Shown here piece after piece: positions 8,668-17,932 of a stretch of 64,000 nt of DNA. The position numbers and the translations under genes are program-made. Positions within the stretch are counted from its first letter, which is position 1. Each line of letters begins with the position of its first letter. The notes under the pieces are model-generated. The model was not told where the DNA came from. It saw only the letters and a list, made by a program, of their open reading frames with translations, and ran no database searches. Origin of the DNA: Sedimentitalea xiamensis (GTDB lineage Bacteria > Pseudomonadota > Alphaproteobacteria > Rhodobacterales > Rhodobacteraceae); NCBI RefSeq assembly GCF_030164465.1, contig NZ_JASNJE010000004.1, positions 62,001 through 126,000 of the forward strand, in the 5' to 3' direction.

Positions 8668-9822
8668 TCACAAGCTCCAGGCCACCGGAACCGATGTCGG
8701 ACCGCGAAACGCCCAGCCCGAGAATGGCGCATCGCCCGCGAGGCGGAGGTTCTTCAGGCGCCGGAAGGCCAGCGGCAGGGCGATCTCTGCAATCAGGCAC
8801 CGGGAGGCGGCGGCGCCGGCGCAGAAATGCGGGCCGGCGCCAAAACTAATGGCCGCTTGGGTGTCGCGCCGGATGTCGAACCGGTCCGCCGCCTGGAAAT
8901 GCGCTTCGTCCCGACCGGCTGAACCGAACATCAGGAACACCCGGTCTCCCGGTTCGAAAGTCACGCCCCCGACCGTGTCCCGTCGCGCGACGCGCCGGGG
9001 CGACATGCCGATGGGGCTGACCCAGCGGGCGTATTCAGCAAAGGCATCGGCGTAGCTGGCCATTCCCTGGCGGATCAGTTCCAGTTGCTCCGGGTGCGAC
9101 AGCAGCGCCCAGATGGTTCCGGCAATCGCGTCGCGGGGTTCGTTCTGCCCGCCGGAGATCACCAGCTTGATGTTGGCCCGGATACTGGTCATGGCCAGCC
9201 CGCCCTGCATTTGCACCGCCAGCGCCGACCTTGGCGGCGGATCGGACAGCATGAGGTCGATATGGTGATCGATCAGGGCGGTCGCGGCATGACAGCGCCG
9301 CGTGACATCCGCGTTTCCGGCATAGTTGGCGCAGCCGTCGATCATCGCCTGGCTCGCCCCGTCCATCTCGGCGGGCGTCATCCGTACAAGTCCGGTGATC
9401 GCCTTCAAGGCTTCGGCCGATACGGGCATGGCGTAGTCCGTGACCAGGTCGCAGCCGCCGCGCGGCGCGAGACGGTCGAGCACGCGGTTTGCTGCGGTCT
9501 CGAAAACCGGTTTCCAATGTTCCTGCACGGTGCGCGGGCTGACCGCAGGGAACAGGATCCTGCGCTCCGCCAGATGCGCGACGCCGTCCTTGCGCATCAT
9601 GTTTTCCCCCATCAGCAGGGTCATCAGGCCGTCGGGCTGCTCCGATGAAAACACGTCCGTGCGCTTTTCCTGCACATGGATGTCGTCGCGGCGTGTCAAC
9701 AGGGTCGCTCCCAGTTGCGGCACATAGGTGATCGGCGCGGCCGCGCGCATCCGGGCGAGGTCGGGGTAGGGGTCCGCCGTGAACGCGGCGATGTCGATTT
9801 CCGTGATCGGAGCGTTGGACAT
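8668..9822 (-). CDS. Cytochrome P450
   Basis: A 384-residue soluble bacterial P450. The haem-binding loop FGAGPHFCAGA places the ligand cysteine at about residue 334, and the K-helix ExxR is E263-R266. The I-helix normally reads A/G-G-x-D/E-T; here it reads SGGQNEPRD at 223-231, so the proton-delivery threonine is absent and the acid is shifted. This suggests altered oxygen activation or substrate-assisted catalysis. No ferredoxin or reductase gene is adjacent, so redox partners must be encoded elsewhere. The substrate is unknown. The gene is divergent from cysE with about 185 bases between their starts. Confidence 0.92.
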   Translation of the reverse strand: MSNAPITEIDIAAFTADPYPDLARMRAAAPITYVPQLGATLLTRRDDIHVQEKRTDVFSSEQPDGLMTLLMGENMMRKDGVAHLAERRILFPAVSPRTVQEHWKPVFETAANRVLDRLAPRGGCDLVTDYAMPVSAEALKAITGLVRMTPAEMDGASQAMIDGCANYAGNADVTRRCHAATALIDHHIDLMLSDPPPRSALAVQMQGGLAMTSIRANIKLVISGGQNEPRDAIAGTIWALLSHPEQLELIRQGMASYADAFAEYARWVSPIGMSPRRVARRDTVGGVTFEPGDRVFLMFGSAGRDEAHFQAADRFDIRRDTQAAISFGAGPHFCAGAAASRCLIAEIALPLAFRRLKNLRLAGDAPFSGWAFRGPTSVPVAWSL

Positions 9823-10007
9823 GCGATCACGCTACCGCCCGGAGCGAGCGTCGCAAAGCTCTGTTTGAATTTTTCAGGGACGTGATATATCCGAAGCGGA
9901 TCGCCAACCTTGCGCGCCCGGGATCACAAGACTGCCACTTTGCGGGAAACCCTTTGGCTTTTGCCCTTCGGCATGCGTATCCTGCGGCGAACAGAAGGAC
10001 CGACACC

Positions 10008-10817
10008 ATGGCTGAGACACGTAGAAACATCGCGCCGGTTGACCCGGTGTGGGACCGTATCACCAAGGAAGCGCGCGAGGCGGTTCGCGACGAGCCCCTG
10101 ATGGGGGGGCTGATCCATGCCTGCGTCCTGCATCACAAGACGCTGGAAAAGGCGCTGTCCTACAGGATCGCGGCAAAGCTGTCCTCGAATGAAATGTCGA
10201 TGGTCATCCTGCGCGAGATCGCGGACCAGGCATATGAAGAGGCCCCGGAGCTCGTGGATGCGGCGCGGGCGGACCTGGTGGCGGTCTATGAAAGAGACCC
10301 GGCCTGCCACAGGCTGCTGCAGCCGATCCTCTATTTCAAAGGGTATCAGGCCATGCAGGCCTATCGCGTCGGGCATTGGCTCTGGACCCGCGGGCAATGG
10401 GATCTGGCCTATTTCTTCCAGATGCGGATTTCGGAGATCTTTGGAATCGACATTCACCCGGCGGCGCGGATCGGCAAGGGCATCATGATCGATCATGCCC
10501 ATTCCATCGTGATCGGTGAAACGGCGGTGGTCGGAGACAACGTGTCGATGCTGCATTCGGTGACGCTGGGCGGGACCGGCAAGGAAGAGGAAGACCGGCA
10601 CCCGAAGATCGAGGATGGCGTTCTGATCGGCGCGGGAGCGAAGGTGCTTGGCAATATCCGGATCGGCCATTGCAGCCGTATTGCCGCGGGTTCCGTCGTG
10701 CTGGCGGACGTGCCGCCCTGCAAGACAGTCGCGGGCATTCCCGCCAAGATCGTTGGCGAGGCCGGGTGCGACCAGCCTTCCGTCAACATGGATCAGCTGT
10801 TTTCCAGTTCGCAGTAA
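10008..10817 (+). CDS. cysE: Serine O-acetyltransferase
   Basis: Transfers acetyl from acetyl-CoA to serine, giving O-acetylserine for cysteine synthesis. From the ATG at 10008 (MAETRRNIAPVDPVW) it is 269 residues, the normal size. The N-terminal helical domain is followed by left-handed beta-helix hexapeptide repeats. Within these lie DIHPAARIGKGIMIDHAHSI, which holds the catalytic Asp/His region, and GGTGKEEEDRHPKI, the CoA/serine loop. A longer in-frame upstream extension is rejected because it is unlike the family. The C-terminal tail (NMDQLF) is short, but the family's terminal isoleucine, which binds cysteine synthase, is not obvious. Confidence 0.95.
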   Translation: MAETRRNIAPVDPVWDRITKEAREAVRDEPLMGGLIHACVLHHKTLEKALSYRIAAKLSSNEMSMVILREIADQAYEEAPELVDAARADLVAVYERDPACHRLLQPILYFKGYQAMQAYRVGHWLWTRGQWDLAYFFQMRISEIFGIDIHPAARIGKGIMIDHAHSIVIGETAVVGDNVSMLHSVTLGGTGKEEEDRHPKIEDGVLIGAGAKVLGNIRIGHCSRIAAGSVVLADVPPCKTVAGIPAKIVGEAGCDQPSVNMDQLFSSSQ

Positions 10818-10835
10818 TCTGGCGAAGACCGCGCG

Positions 10836-12158
10836 TCAGGCCAGCATGACCATCGGGTTTTCGAGGTTGTCGACGATCGCCTGCAAAAGCCGTGCGCCAA
10901 GCGCGCCGTCGATCACCCGGTGATCCACCGACAGGGTGACGGACATTACCGTCGCAACGGACAGTTCCCCGTCCGTGCCGACCACGGGCTTCTTCACGCC
11001 GGCCCCGACAGCGAGGATCGCACCGTGCGGCGGGTTGATGACCGCATCGAAATTGTCGATGCCGAACATCCCGAGATTGGAAATGGCGAAAGTGCCGCCG
11101 GTATATTCCTGCGGCGCAAGTTTGCGGTCGCGGGCGCGGGATGCGAGATCCTTCATTTCGGCGGAGAGGGCCGAGAGGGATTTCATCTCTGCATCCTTCA
11201 GGACCGGGGTGAACAGGCCGCCCTCGATGGCGACGGCCACCGCGACATCGGAGGGGGCCAGGCGCAGGATGCGATCCTTTGCCCAGACTGCATTGGCATC
11301 GGGGACCGTCTGCAGGGCCAGGGCGCAGGCCTTGATGATGAAGTCGTTGACCGAGAGTTTGACGCCCCGGCTTTCGAGCTGCGCGTTCAGATCGGCGCGG
11401 AATTTCAGCAGCGCGTCGAGCCTGATGTCGCGGCGCAGGTAGAAATGCGGGATGGTCTGCTTGGCTTCGGTCAGGCGGGCCGCGATGGTCTTGCGCATGC
11501 CATCGAGCGGGATCTCTTCGAAACGGCGCCCTTCGTAGAGGCGCATGACCGCGTCCGCGTCCGACCCGGCCGGCAGTGCCGGCGACGCGGCGGCGGGCGC
11601 CTGTTTCTCGACCGTTTCCGCGGGCGCCGGCTTGGCGACGGGTGTGCTGGCATCGGCGACATCGGCCTTGACGATCCGCCCGCGGGGGCCGCTGCCCTTG
11701 ATTGTCGCCAGGTCGAGTCCCTTTTCGGCTGCGATGCGGCGTGCCAGCGGCGAGGCGAAGATGCGCGCGCCGTCCGGGGTTTTCGGCGCGGCGGCGGCCG
11801 GGGGGGCGGGCGCGTCGGAGCCGCCGATGGCGGCCGCCTCCTTGCCCGCGTCGGCCGCTGGCGCGGCCTTGGGCGCCTTGGGTTCGGCGGTTTCGCCAAG
11901 GTCTTCGACGGATTCGCCATCATCCAGCAGGACGGCGATGGCCGTGTTGACCTTGACGCCTTCGGTGCCTTCGGCCACCAGGAGTTTGGCGATGGTGCCC
12001 TCGTCGACCGCCTCGAATTCAATCGTTGCCTTGTCGGTTTCGATTTCGGCGAGCAGATCGCCCGAGGACACGGTATCGCCCTCCTTGACCAGCCATTTTG
12101 CGAGCCTGCCTTCTTCCATCGTCGGGGACAGGGCGGGCATCAGGATTTCCATGGGCAT
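10836..12158 (-). CDS. pdhC: Pyruvate dehydrogenase E2, dihydrolipoamide acetyltransferase
   Basis: The 440-residue core of the pyruvate dehydrogenase complex. Domains in order: an N-terminal lipoyl domain with the modified lysine in ETDKATIEFE (about K43); an Ala/Pro-rich linker; a peripheral-subunit-binding domain beginning at RIFASPLARRIAAEKG (about residue 130); and a CoA-dependent acyltransferase domain ending with the catalytic DHRVIDGALGARLL. It is the last gene of pdhA-pdhB-pdhC, 10 bases after pdhB. Its matching E3 may be lpdA near 30 kb. The single lipoyl domain is complemented by another one carried on E1 beta. Confidence 0.96.
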   Translation of the reverse strand: MPMEILMPALSPTMEEGRLAKWLVKEGDTVSSGDLLAEIETDKATIEFEAVDEGTIAKLLVAEGTEGVKVNTAIAVLLDDGESVEDLGETAEPKAPKAAPAADAGKEAAAIGGSDAPAPPAAAAPKTPDGARIFASPLARRIAAEKGLDLATIKGSGPRGRIVKADVADASTPVAKPAPAETVEKQAPAAASPALPAGSDADAVMRLYEGRRFEEIPLDGMRKTIAARLTEAKQTIPHFYLRRDIRLDALLKFRADLNAQLESRGVKLSVNDFIIKACALALQTVPDANAVWAKDRILRLAPSDVAVAVAIEGGLFTPVLKDAEMKSLSALSAEMKDLASRARDRKLAPQEYTGGTFAISNLGMFGIDNFDAVINPPHGAILAVGAGVKKPVVGTDGELSVATVMSVTLSVDHRVIDGALGARLLQAIVDNLENPMVMLA

Positions 12159-12168
12159 GGCGCGCTCC

Positions 12169-13554
12169 TCAGCTGTAGGTCACTTGCTTGACGGCCTTGA
12201 CCACCTCCTCGGTGGTGACCAGCGCGTGCTTTTCCAGGTTGGCGGCGTAGGGCATGGGCACATCCTTGCCGGTGCAATTGATGACGGGGGCATCAAGATA
12301 ATCGAACGCCTCCTGCATCAGGACCGAGGTGATGTAGTTGCCGACCGATCCCTGCGGCCAGCCTTCTTCGACGGTCACGCAGCGATTGGTCTTTTTCACG
12401 GAACGGATGATCGCGCCGGTGTCCATCGGCCGCAGTGTCCGCAGGTCGATGACTTCGGCGCTGATACCGTCTTTCGCCAGGTTTTCCGCCGATTCGAGCG
12501 CGTATTTCATGCCGATGCCGAAACTGACGAGGGTCACGTCCGTGCCTTCGCGCCAGATGCGGGCCTTGCCGAACGGCACGGTATAGTCGTCGATGTCCGG
12601 AACATCGAAGCTGCGGCCATAGAGGATTTCATTCTCAAGGAAAATCACCGGGTTCGGGTCGCGGATGGCGGTTTTCAGCAGGCCTTTGGCATCGGAGGCC
12701 GAATAGGGCATGGCCACTTTCAGCCCCGGAATCTGCATGTACCAGGCCGCGTAGTCCTGGCTGTGCTGGGCGCCGACGCGCGCCGCGGCGCCGTTCGGTC
12801 CGCGAAAGACCATCGGCGCGCCCATCTGTCCGCCGGACATGTAGAGCGTCTTGGCCGCGGAGTTGATGATCTGGTCGATGGCTTGCATGGCGAAATTGAA
12901 GGTCATGAATTCGACGATGGGGCGCAGACCCCCGAACGCTGCCCCGACCGCGATTCCCGCGAAGCCATGTTCCGTGATCGGGGTGTCGATCACCCGTTTG
13001 GCGCCGAATTCGTCGAGAAGGCCCTGGCTGATCTTGTAGGCGCCCTGGTATTCGGCGACTTCCTCGCCGATCAGGAAGACACGGTCGTCTTCACGCATTT
13101 CTTCGGCCATGGCGTCGCGCAGGGCCTCGCGCACCGTCTGCTGCCTGAGCTTGGTGCTCTCGGGCCAGTCGGGTTCGGGAGCGGAGGTCTCGGCGCTGTC
13201 GTCCGCGGTTTCCCGTTTCCGGCGGGCGGGCGCCGCGGAGCCCCCTGCGGGGGCCGCCTCGTCGCCCGCGGCGGCTGCCGGAGCAGCCGCCGGCACGTCC
13301 TCCGCCGTTTCGCCTTCGTCCAGAAGCACCGCGATCGCGGTGTTGACCTTGACGCCTTCGGTGCCTTCGGACACCAGCAGCTTGCCGATGGTGCCTTCGT
13401 CCACGGCCTCGAACTCCATCGTCGCCTTGTCGGTTTCGATCTCGGCCAGCACGTCGCCGGCGGCCACCGCGTCGCCTTCCTTGACCAGCCATTTCGCGAG
13501 CGTGCCTTCTTCCATCGTGGGCGAGAGGGCGGGCATCAGGATTTCCGTGGGCAT
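12169..13554 (-). CDS. pdhB: Pyruvate dehydrogenase E1 beta with N-terminal lipoyl domain
   Basis: A 461-residue E1 beta chain. Residues 1-80 form a lipoyl domain ([17 protein letters not shown], lysine in [10 protein letters not shown]), then an Ala/Pro linker to about 130, then the transketolase-like beta subunit from [14 protein letters not shown]. It forms the thiamine-diphosphate site together with PdhA. Fusion of a lipoyl domain to E1 beta is known from alphaproteobacteria and absent from E. coli. The start is taken at MPTEILMP; a longer frame runs back into pdhA. The gene follows pdhA by 13 bases. Confidence 0.95.
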   Translation of the reverse strand: MPTEILMPALSPTMEEGTLAKWLVKEGDAVAAGDVLAEIETDKATMEFEAVDEGTIGKLLVSEGTEGVKVNTAIAVLLDEGETAEDVPAAAPAAAAGDEAAPAGGSAAPARRKRETADDSAETSAPEPDWPESTKLRQQTVREALRDAMAEEMREDDRVFLIGEEVAEYQGAYKISQGLLDEFGAKRVIDTPITEHGFAGIAVGAAFGGLRPIVEFMTFNFAMQAIDQIINSAAKTLYMSGGQMGAPMVFRGPNGAAARVGAQHSQDYAAWYMQIPGLKVAMPYSASDAKGLLKTAIRDPNPVIFLENEILYGRSFDVPDIDDYTVPFGKARIWREGTDVTLVSFGIGMKYALESAENLAKDGISAEVIDLRTLRPMDTGAIIRSVKKTNRCVTVEEGWPQGSVGNYITSVLMQEAFDYLDAPVINCTGKDVPMPYAANLEKHALVTTEEVVKAVKQVTYS

Positions 13555-13567
13555 GTCGTGTCTCCCC

Positions 13568-14572
13568 TCAGGCTTGCGCCGTTTCGGCGTAGATGTCGGT
13601 CCACAACTCGTCGAGCGCCGGCTCCGGGCTGTCCTTGGCAAATTCGGCAGCGGCATTGACGACGTTCTTGATATCCCTGTCGATCGCCTTCAGGTCGTCT
13701 TCGGTCGCGTGTTTGCCGGTCAGCAGCAGGCTGCGGACATATTCGATCGGGTCGCGTTCCTCGCGCATCTTCTGGACCTCTTCGCGGGTGCGATACTTGG
13801 CGGGGTCCGACATCGAATGCCCGCGATAGCGGTAGGTCTTGATTTCCAGGATGTACGGCCCCTTGCCCGACCGGCAGTGCGCCACGGCCGTGTCGCCCGC
13901 TTCCTTGACCGCGAGCACATTCATGCCATCGACCATTTCCCCCGGAATGCCGAAGGCCTGCCCGCGATGGTAGATGTCGGGCGAAGAGGTCGAACGCTGC
14001 TGCGCCGTACCCATGGCATACTGGTTGTTCTCGATCACGAAAATCACCGGCAGGTTCCAGAGCGCAGCCATGTTGAAGGATTCATAGACCTGGCCCTGGT
14101 TGGCCGCGCCATCGCCGAAATAGGTGAAGGTCACGCGGTCGTTGCCCAGATACTTGTCCGCAAAGGCGAGGCCCGCGCCCAGCGGCACCTGGGCGGCCAC
14201 GATCCCGTGCCCGCCAAAAAAGTTCTTTTCCTTGGAAAACATATGCATGGAGCCACCCTTGCCCTTGGAGTAGCCGCCTTCACGCCCGGTGAGTTCCGCC
14301 ATGACGCCGTTTGGGTCCATGCCGCAGGCCAGCATGTGGCCATGGTCGCGATAGGACGTGATGCGCTTGTCGCCATCTTCGGCCGCCGCTTCGAGTCCGA
14401 CGACGACGGCTTCCTGTCCGATGTAGAGATGGCAGAATCCGCCGATCAGTCCCATTCCGTAAAGCTGGCCCGCCTTTTCCTCGAAGCGGCGGATCAACAG
14501 CATCTCGCGGTAGTAGGTCTTCAGCTCTTCTGCCGAAACGTTGGGCCGTTTCGTGGTTTTTCGCGTAGCCAT
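13568..14572 (-). CDS. pdhA: Pyruvate dehydrogenase E1 alpha
   Basis: The 334-residue alpha chain that binds thiamine diphosphate and decarboxylates pyruvate. The cofactor motif GDGAANQG through to [10 protein letters not shown] is clear, and the phosphorylation-loop-like [14 protein letters not shown] follows. The first gene of the pdhABC operon, it is preceded by a 20-base perfect inverted repeat 29-48 bases upstream of its ATG, which probably is an operator. The basic N-terminus ([12 protein letters not shown]) is typical of alphaproteobacterial PdhA. Assignment to pyruvate rather than branched-chain 2-oxoacids rests on close family resemblance and the E2 partner. Confidence 0.96.
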   Translation of the reverse strand: MATRKTTKRPNVSAEELKTYYREMLLIRRFEEKAGQLYGMGLIGGFCHLYIGQEAVVVGLEAAAEDGDKRITSYRDHGHMLACGMDPNGVMAELTGREGGYSKGKGGSMHMFSKEKNFFGGHGIVAAQVPLGAGLAFADKYLGNDRVTFTYFGDGAANQGQVYESFNMAALWNLPVIFVIENNQYAMGTAQQRSTSSPDIYHRGQAFGIPGEMVDGMNVLAVKEAGDTAVAHCRSGKGPYILEIKTYRYRGHSMSDPAKYRTREEVQKMREERDPIEYVRSLLLTGKHATEDDLKAIDRDIKNVVNAAAEFAKDSPEPALDELWTDIYAETAQA

Positions 14573-14600
14573 TTCTTCAGCCTCTCCCCCATCGAGATGA

Positions 14601-14620
14601 ATAGTTTAGCGTTAAACTAT
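14601..14620. promoter_or_regulatory. Perfect inverted repeat upstream of pdhA, probable operator
   Basis: The bases ATAGTTTAGCGTTAAACTAT form two 8-base arms (ATAGTTTA and TAAACTAT) around GCGT. They lie 29-48 bases upstream of the pdhA start, where a repressor or activator would act. The core TTAGCGTTAA differs by one base from TTAGCGCTAA found in the sites upstream of gap and fba. I infer regulator binding; the protein is not encoded in this window. Confidence 0.6.
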
Positions 14621-14667
14621 GGATATCGAAACTTTGGCGATCTGGCGAGCGAAAATCGCAGACAGGC

Positions 14668-14964
14668 TTAGCGGATCACGATCTCGTCGGCGCGCAAGAG
14701 GCCCAGCACGGACCGCGCCTGTTCATCCAGAAGGTCCAGATCGAGATATTCGTCGGACAGGCGCCGGGTCAGGTTTTCGGTCACGTCGATCTCGGATTGC
14801 AGCCGGTCCAGCGTCTTGCGCAGACTGTCGGCCTCGGCGGCGACCTCGACCCTGCGGAACAACCCGTAATCGCCCTGAACGGCGGCAAAGGTGAAATAGG
14901 CGCTCAACGCGAATGCGGTGGCGAAGAACACCAACGGACCAAAGCCGGGTCGAGTGGATCGCAT
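14668..14964 (-). CDS. ftsB: FtsB/DivIC-type septum formation initiator
   Basis: A 98-residue bitopic membrane protein with one transmembrane segment (about residues 10-28) followed by a leucine-zipper-like coiled coil (about 38-75) and a short tail with SVLGLLRADEIVIR. This is the layout of FtsB, which joins FtsQ and FtsL to activate septal peptidoglycan synthesis. Its position between fba and pdhA is the usual one in Rhodobacterales. The coiled coil carries the expected acidic/hydrophobic heptads. Sequence conservation in this family is low, so the call rests on topology and neighbourhood. Confidence 0.85.
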   Translation of the reverse strand: MRSTRPGFGPLVFFATAFALSAYFTFAAVQGDYGLFRRVEVAAEADSLRKTLDRLQSEIDVTENLTRRLSDEYLDLDLLDEQARSVLGLLRADEIVIR

Positions 14965-15080
14965 GGACTGGCCTGCCTCTCATGCACCCTTGACGGGCGC
15001 TTTCGCACAGTATTACACAAGCGATTCGTCTTGTGAATCCCTTATGTTAGGCCAGCCAGCCCAATCCGGTTGCGCGCAGG

Positions 15081-15974
15081 CTATCCGGCGACCGAGGCGG
15101 CGTGGATGCTGTCGATGGTAGCCGACAGAACGCGGTTGAACGCCTCGTCGTTCTGGTCGGCGGAAAGGCCTTCGGTCAAGGCGCGCGAAAAGGAAGCGAT
15201 GACGCCGCGGTTCCTGGAAAGACGATCGTTCGCCTCGTCCCGGCTATAGCCGCCGGACAGGGCGACGACGCGCATGACTCTCGGATGATCGACAAGCGAC
15301 GCATATTGACCGGCCCGCTCGGGCAGGGTCAGTTTCAACATGACCTGCTGATCAGAGGGCAGGGCGTCCAGGTGGCGCGTGAGTTCTTGCAGAAGAATGT
15401 CTTCGGCGGCGGCCTTGTCCGGAATGCCGATGGAGATTTCCGGTTCTATGATCGGAATCAGGCCATGGGCCAGAACCTGTCGTGCGACGTCGAACTGCTG
15501 GGCGACATTGGCCGCGATCCCCGTGGGAGAGGCAGCATCGATGACCGATCGCATCTTGGTTCCGAAAATGCCGGCCTCCACCGCGCGGGTCAGGAGGCTG
15601 TCGAGATCCGGCATCGGTTTCATTAGCCGCACGCCATCCGTTTCGTCAGCCAGCCCCTTGTCGATCTTCAGAAATGGCACGACCTTGCAGGTTCGCCAAA
15701 GATAGGCCGCCGTCGGCACGCCGTCGATATCTCGATCCATCGTCTGTTCGAACAGGATCGCGCCAACCACCTTGTCACCCCGGAAGGCCGGCGACTTGAT
15801 GATCCGCGTGCGCATGGCGTGGATCAGGTCGAACATTTCGGTTTCCCCGTCATAGGCCTCTTCGCCGATGCCATAGAGCTTCAGAGCTTTCGGGGTCGAT
15901 CCGCCGCTTTGATCCAAAGCCGCCACGAAGCCTTCACCTGTCGTCATCTGTTTGGTTTGAGTTTCTTTGGACAT
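15081..15974 (-). CDS. Fructose-bisphosphate aldolase, class I
   Basis: A 297-residue class I (Schiff-base) aldolase that interconverts fructose 1,6-bisphosphate with glyceraldehyde-3-phosphate and dihydroxyacetone phosphate. The N-terminal FVAALDQSGGSTPKAL, the ILFEQTMDRDIDG segment, VPFLKIDKGL and IIEPEISI are all family landmarks. It is not the metal-dependent class II enzyme. It is followed by ftsB on the same strand and preceded by pgk, so lower glycolysis is partly clustered. A near-palindromic site resembling those at gap lies about 97 bases upstream of its start and may control it. Confidence 0.93.
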   Translation of the reverse strand: MSKETQTKQMTTGEGFVAALDQSGGSTPKALKLYGIGEEAYDGETEMFDLIHAMRTRIIKSPAFRGDKVVGAILFEQTMDRDIDGVPTAAYLWRTCKVVPFLKIDKGLADETDGVRLMKPMPDLDSLLTRAVEAGIFGTKMRSVIDAASPTGIAANVAQQFDVARQVLAHGLIPIIEPEISIGIPDKAAAEDILLQELTRHLDALPSDQQVMLKLTLPERAGQYASLVDHPRVMRVVALSGGYSRDEANDRLSRNRGVIASFSRALTEGLSADQNDEAFNRVLSATIDSIHAASVAG

Positions 15975-16070
15975 GAAAAGACTCGCCTGTGCTGGAATAC
16001 ATGACGGCTGCGCCGCCGGGTCAGTGCGGGTTTAGGGCAGGCGAAATTGCGTTTCAATGGTGTTGAAAGG

Positions 16071-16084
16071 TGTTTGCGCTAGCA
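16071..16084. promoter_or_regulatory. LacI-type operator-like site upstream of fba
   Basis: TGTTTGCGCTAGCA matches 12 of 14 bases of the palindrome TGTTAGCGCTAACA. It sits in the 127-base gap between pgk (upstream) and the aldolase gene, about 97 bases before the aldolase start. From memory, such sites resemble those of the LacI-family carbon regulator CceR of Rhodobacter; the assignment is inference. Confidence 0.5.
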
Positions 16085-16101
16085 ACCGGACCCGGGATCG
16101 C

Positions 16102-17292
16102 TCAGGCGATCAGGGCGGCGACGCCGGGCAAGGTCTTGCCTTCCATCCATTCCAGAAACGCGCCCCCGGCAGTCGAGACATAGCTGAAATCCGCGCTGAC
16201 CCCGGCATGATTGAGCGCCGCTATGGTGTCTCCGCCGCCGGCGACGCTAATCAGATGCCCGGCCCTGGTCAGTTCCGCGACCTTGCGCGCCGCCGACGTG
16301 GTGGCGGTATCGAAGGGTTCGACTTCAAACGCGCCCAGAGGTCCGTTCCAGATCAGGGTTTTCGATCCCTGAAGGGCGGCCGATACGCGGGCGACGGTTT
16401 CCGGGCCCGCGTCCAGGATCATGGCATCTTCGGGGCATTGATCGGCGGGCACTGTCCAGTTTTCGGTCCCGGCCTCGAACGTCCGCGCCACCACGATGTC
16501 GGAGGGCAGCAGGATTGCGCATCCGACGCTCTGTGCCTTGGCCAGGATGTCGGCCGCGGTGCCGGTCATGTCATGTTCGCAAAGCGACCGGCCGACGCCC
16601 AGGCCCTTGGCGGCCAGGAACGTGTTGGCCATGCCGCCGCCGATGATCAGGCAATCGACCTTTTCGACAAGGTTCGACAACAGCTCCAGCTTGGTTGACA
16701 CCTTGGCGCCGCCCACCAGCGCCGCCAGCGGACGGTCCGGCCGCCCCAATGCTGCGTCCAGCGCCGACAGTTCCGTCTGCATCAGGCGTCCGGCGCAGGA
16801 CGGAAGACGCCGCGCCACGCCCTCGGTCGAGGCATGCGCCCGATGGGCGCAGGAAAACGCATCGTTGCAATAGATATCGGCCAGCGTCGCGAAATCGTCC
16901 GCCAGCGACGGGTCGTTCTTCTCTTCTCCGGGCTGAAACCGCGTGTTTTCCAGCAGCAGGACCGATCCGTCCTGTTGCGCCGCCACCGCCGCTTCGGCGG
17001 CGGGACCGCGGCAATCCGCGCAAAACATGACCGGAACCTCGAACGCCGCTTCGAGCGCCGGAACCAGCGGACGAAGAGACATCTCGGGCATATGCCTTCC
17101 CTTCGGACGGCCGAAATGCGCCAGAAGAACCGGCCGCCCGCCCTTGTCCAGAATATCGCGTATGGTCGGGCGCAGCCGCCGGATTCGCGTGTCGTCCGTC
17201 ACCGTGCCGTCTTCGACCGGAACGTTGATGTCGACGCGCACAAGAACCCGTTTGCCCGACAGGTCCATGTCGTCCAAAGTCTGCCATCCCAT
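16102..17292 (-). CDS. pgk: Phosphoglycerate kinase
   Basis: The 396-residue glycolytic kinase that transfers phosphate from 1,3-bisphosphoglycerate to ADP. Signature segments are [14 protein letters not shown] at the N-terminus, [23 protein letters not shown], the central [12 protein letters not shown], and the nucleotide-binding [12 protein letters not shown] near the end. It lies upstream of the class I aldolase on the same strand with about 127 bases between them, so the aldolase may also have its own promoter. It is divergent from the first cyclophilin gene. GAP dehydrogenase, often adjacent to pgk, is instead near 49 kb. Confidence 0.97.
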   Translation of the reverse strand: MGWQTLDDMDLSGKRVLVRVDINVPVEDGTVTDDTRIRRLRPTIRDILDKGGRPVLLAHFGRPKGRHMPEMSLRPLVPALEAAFEVPVMFCADCRGPAAEAAVAAQQDGSVLLLENTRFQPGEEKNDPSLADDFATLADIYCNDAFSCAHRAHASTEGVARRLPSCAGRLMQTELSALDAALGRPDRPLAALVGGAKVSTKLELLSNLVEKVDCLIIGGGMANTFLAAKGLGVGRSLCEHDMTGTAADILAKAQSVGCAILLPSDIVVARTFEAGTENWTVPADQCPEDAMILDAGPETVARVSAALQGSKTLIWNGPLGAFEVEPFDTATTSAARKVAELTRAGHLISVAGGGDTIAALNHAGVSADFSYVSTAGGAFLEWMEGKTLPGVAALIA

Positions 17293-17425
17293 CGCTCAAT
17301 TCCTTCAAGAAAACCGACGCTACAGGCGCTTTTTCCCACATTTCGCCCTATCGTCAATGCCTCACTTGGCATTCCGCCGTCCCGGCCTTAGGTATCTGCG
17401 CAATGCCAGGAAACAGGAGAGCCTC

Positions 17426-17932
17426 ATGGCCGAGATCAAAGACCCCGAAAACACAATCCTCATGGAACTCAAGGACGGCACCGTCGTCATCGAACTGCTC
17501 GCAGACGTGGCGCCGCTGCACACCCAGCGGATGAAGGACCTGGCGCGTTCCGGCGCCTATGACAACGTCGCGTTCCACCGGGTGATCGAAGGTTTCATGG
17601 CGCAGACCGGCGACGTGCAGCACGGCGACATGGAAGACGGATTCAACATCCGCATGGCCGGCACCGGCGGTTCCGACATGGACGATCTGCCGGCGGAATT
17701 CTCGAAACTGCCCCATGACCGTGGGACGCTGGGCGCGGCGCGGTCGTCCAACCCAAACAGCGCGAATTCGCAGTTCTTCATCAACTTCAAGGACAACAGC
17801 TTTCTGAATGGGCAATACACGGTCTATGGCCGCGTGATCAGCGGCATGGAGCATGTCGATGCGATCGCGCGAGGCGAACCGCCGGCGTCTCCGGACCGGA
17901 TGATCAGCGTCAAGGTGGCTGCCGATGCTTAG
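17426..17932 (+). CDS. Cytoplasmic cyclophilin-type peptidyl-prolyl isomerase
   Basis: A 168-residue cyclophilin that catalyses cis-trans isomerisation of Xaa-Pro bonds. It has no signal peptide and begins MAEIKDPENTILMELKDG. Active-site segments are FHRVIEGFMAQTGD (catalytic Arg), ARSSNPNSANSQFFINF and LNGQYTVYGRVISGM. The start at 17426 is preceded by CAGGAGAG, a good ribosome site. Its last eight bases overlap the next gene, an exported paralogue, so the pair serves cytoplasm and periplasm from one message. Confidence 0.94.
   Translation: MAEIKDPENTILMELKDGTVVIELLADVAPLHTQRMKDLARSGAYDNVAFHRVIEGFMAQTGDVQHGDMEDGFNIRMAGTGGSDMDDLPAEFSKLPHDRGTLGAARSSNPNSANSQFFINFKDNSFLNGQYTVYGRVISGMEHVDAIARGEPPASPDRMISVKVAADA

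Noticed and set aside
15016-15035. CACAAG-N8-CTTGTG inverted repeat between ftsB and fba
   Set aside because: Six-base arms only; could be chance in a 116-base gap.
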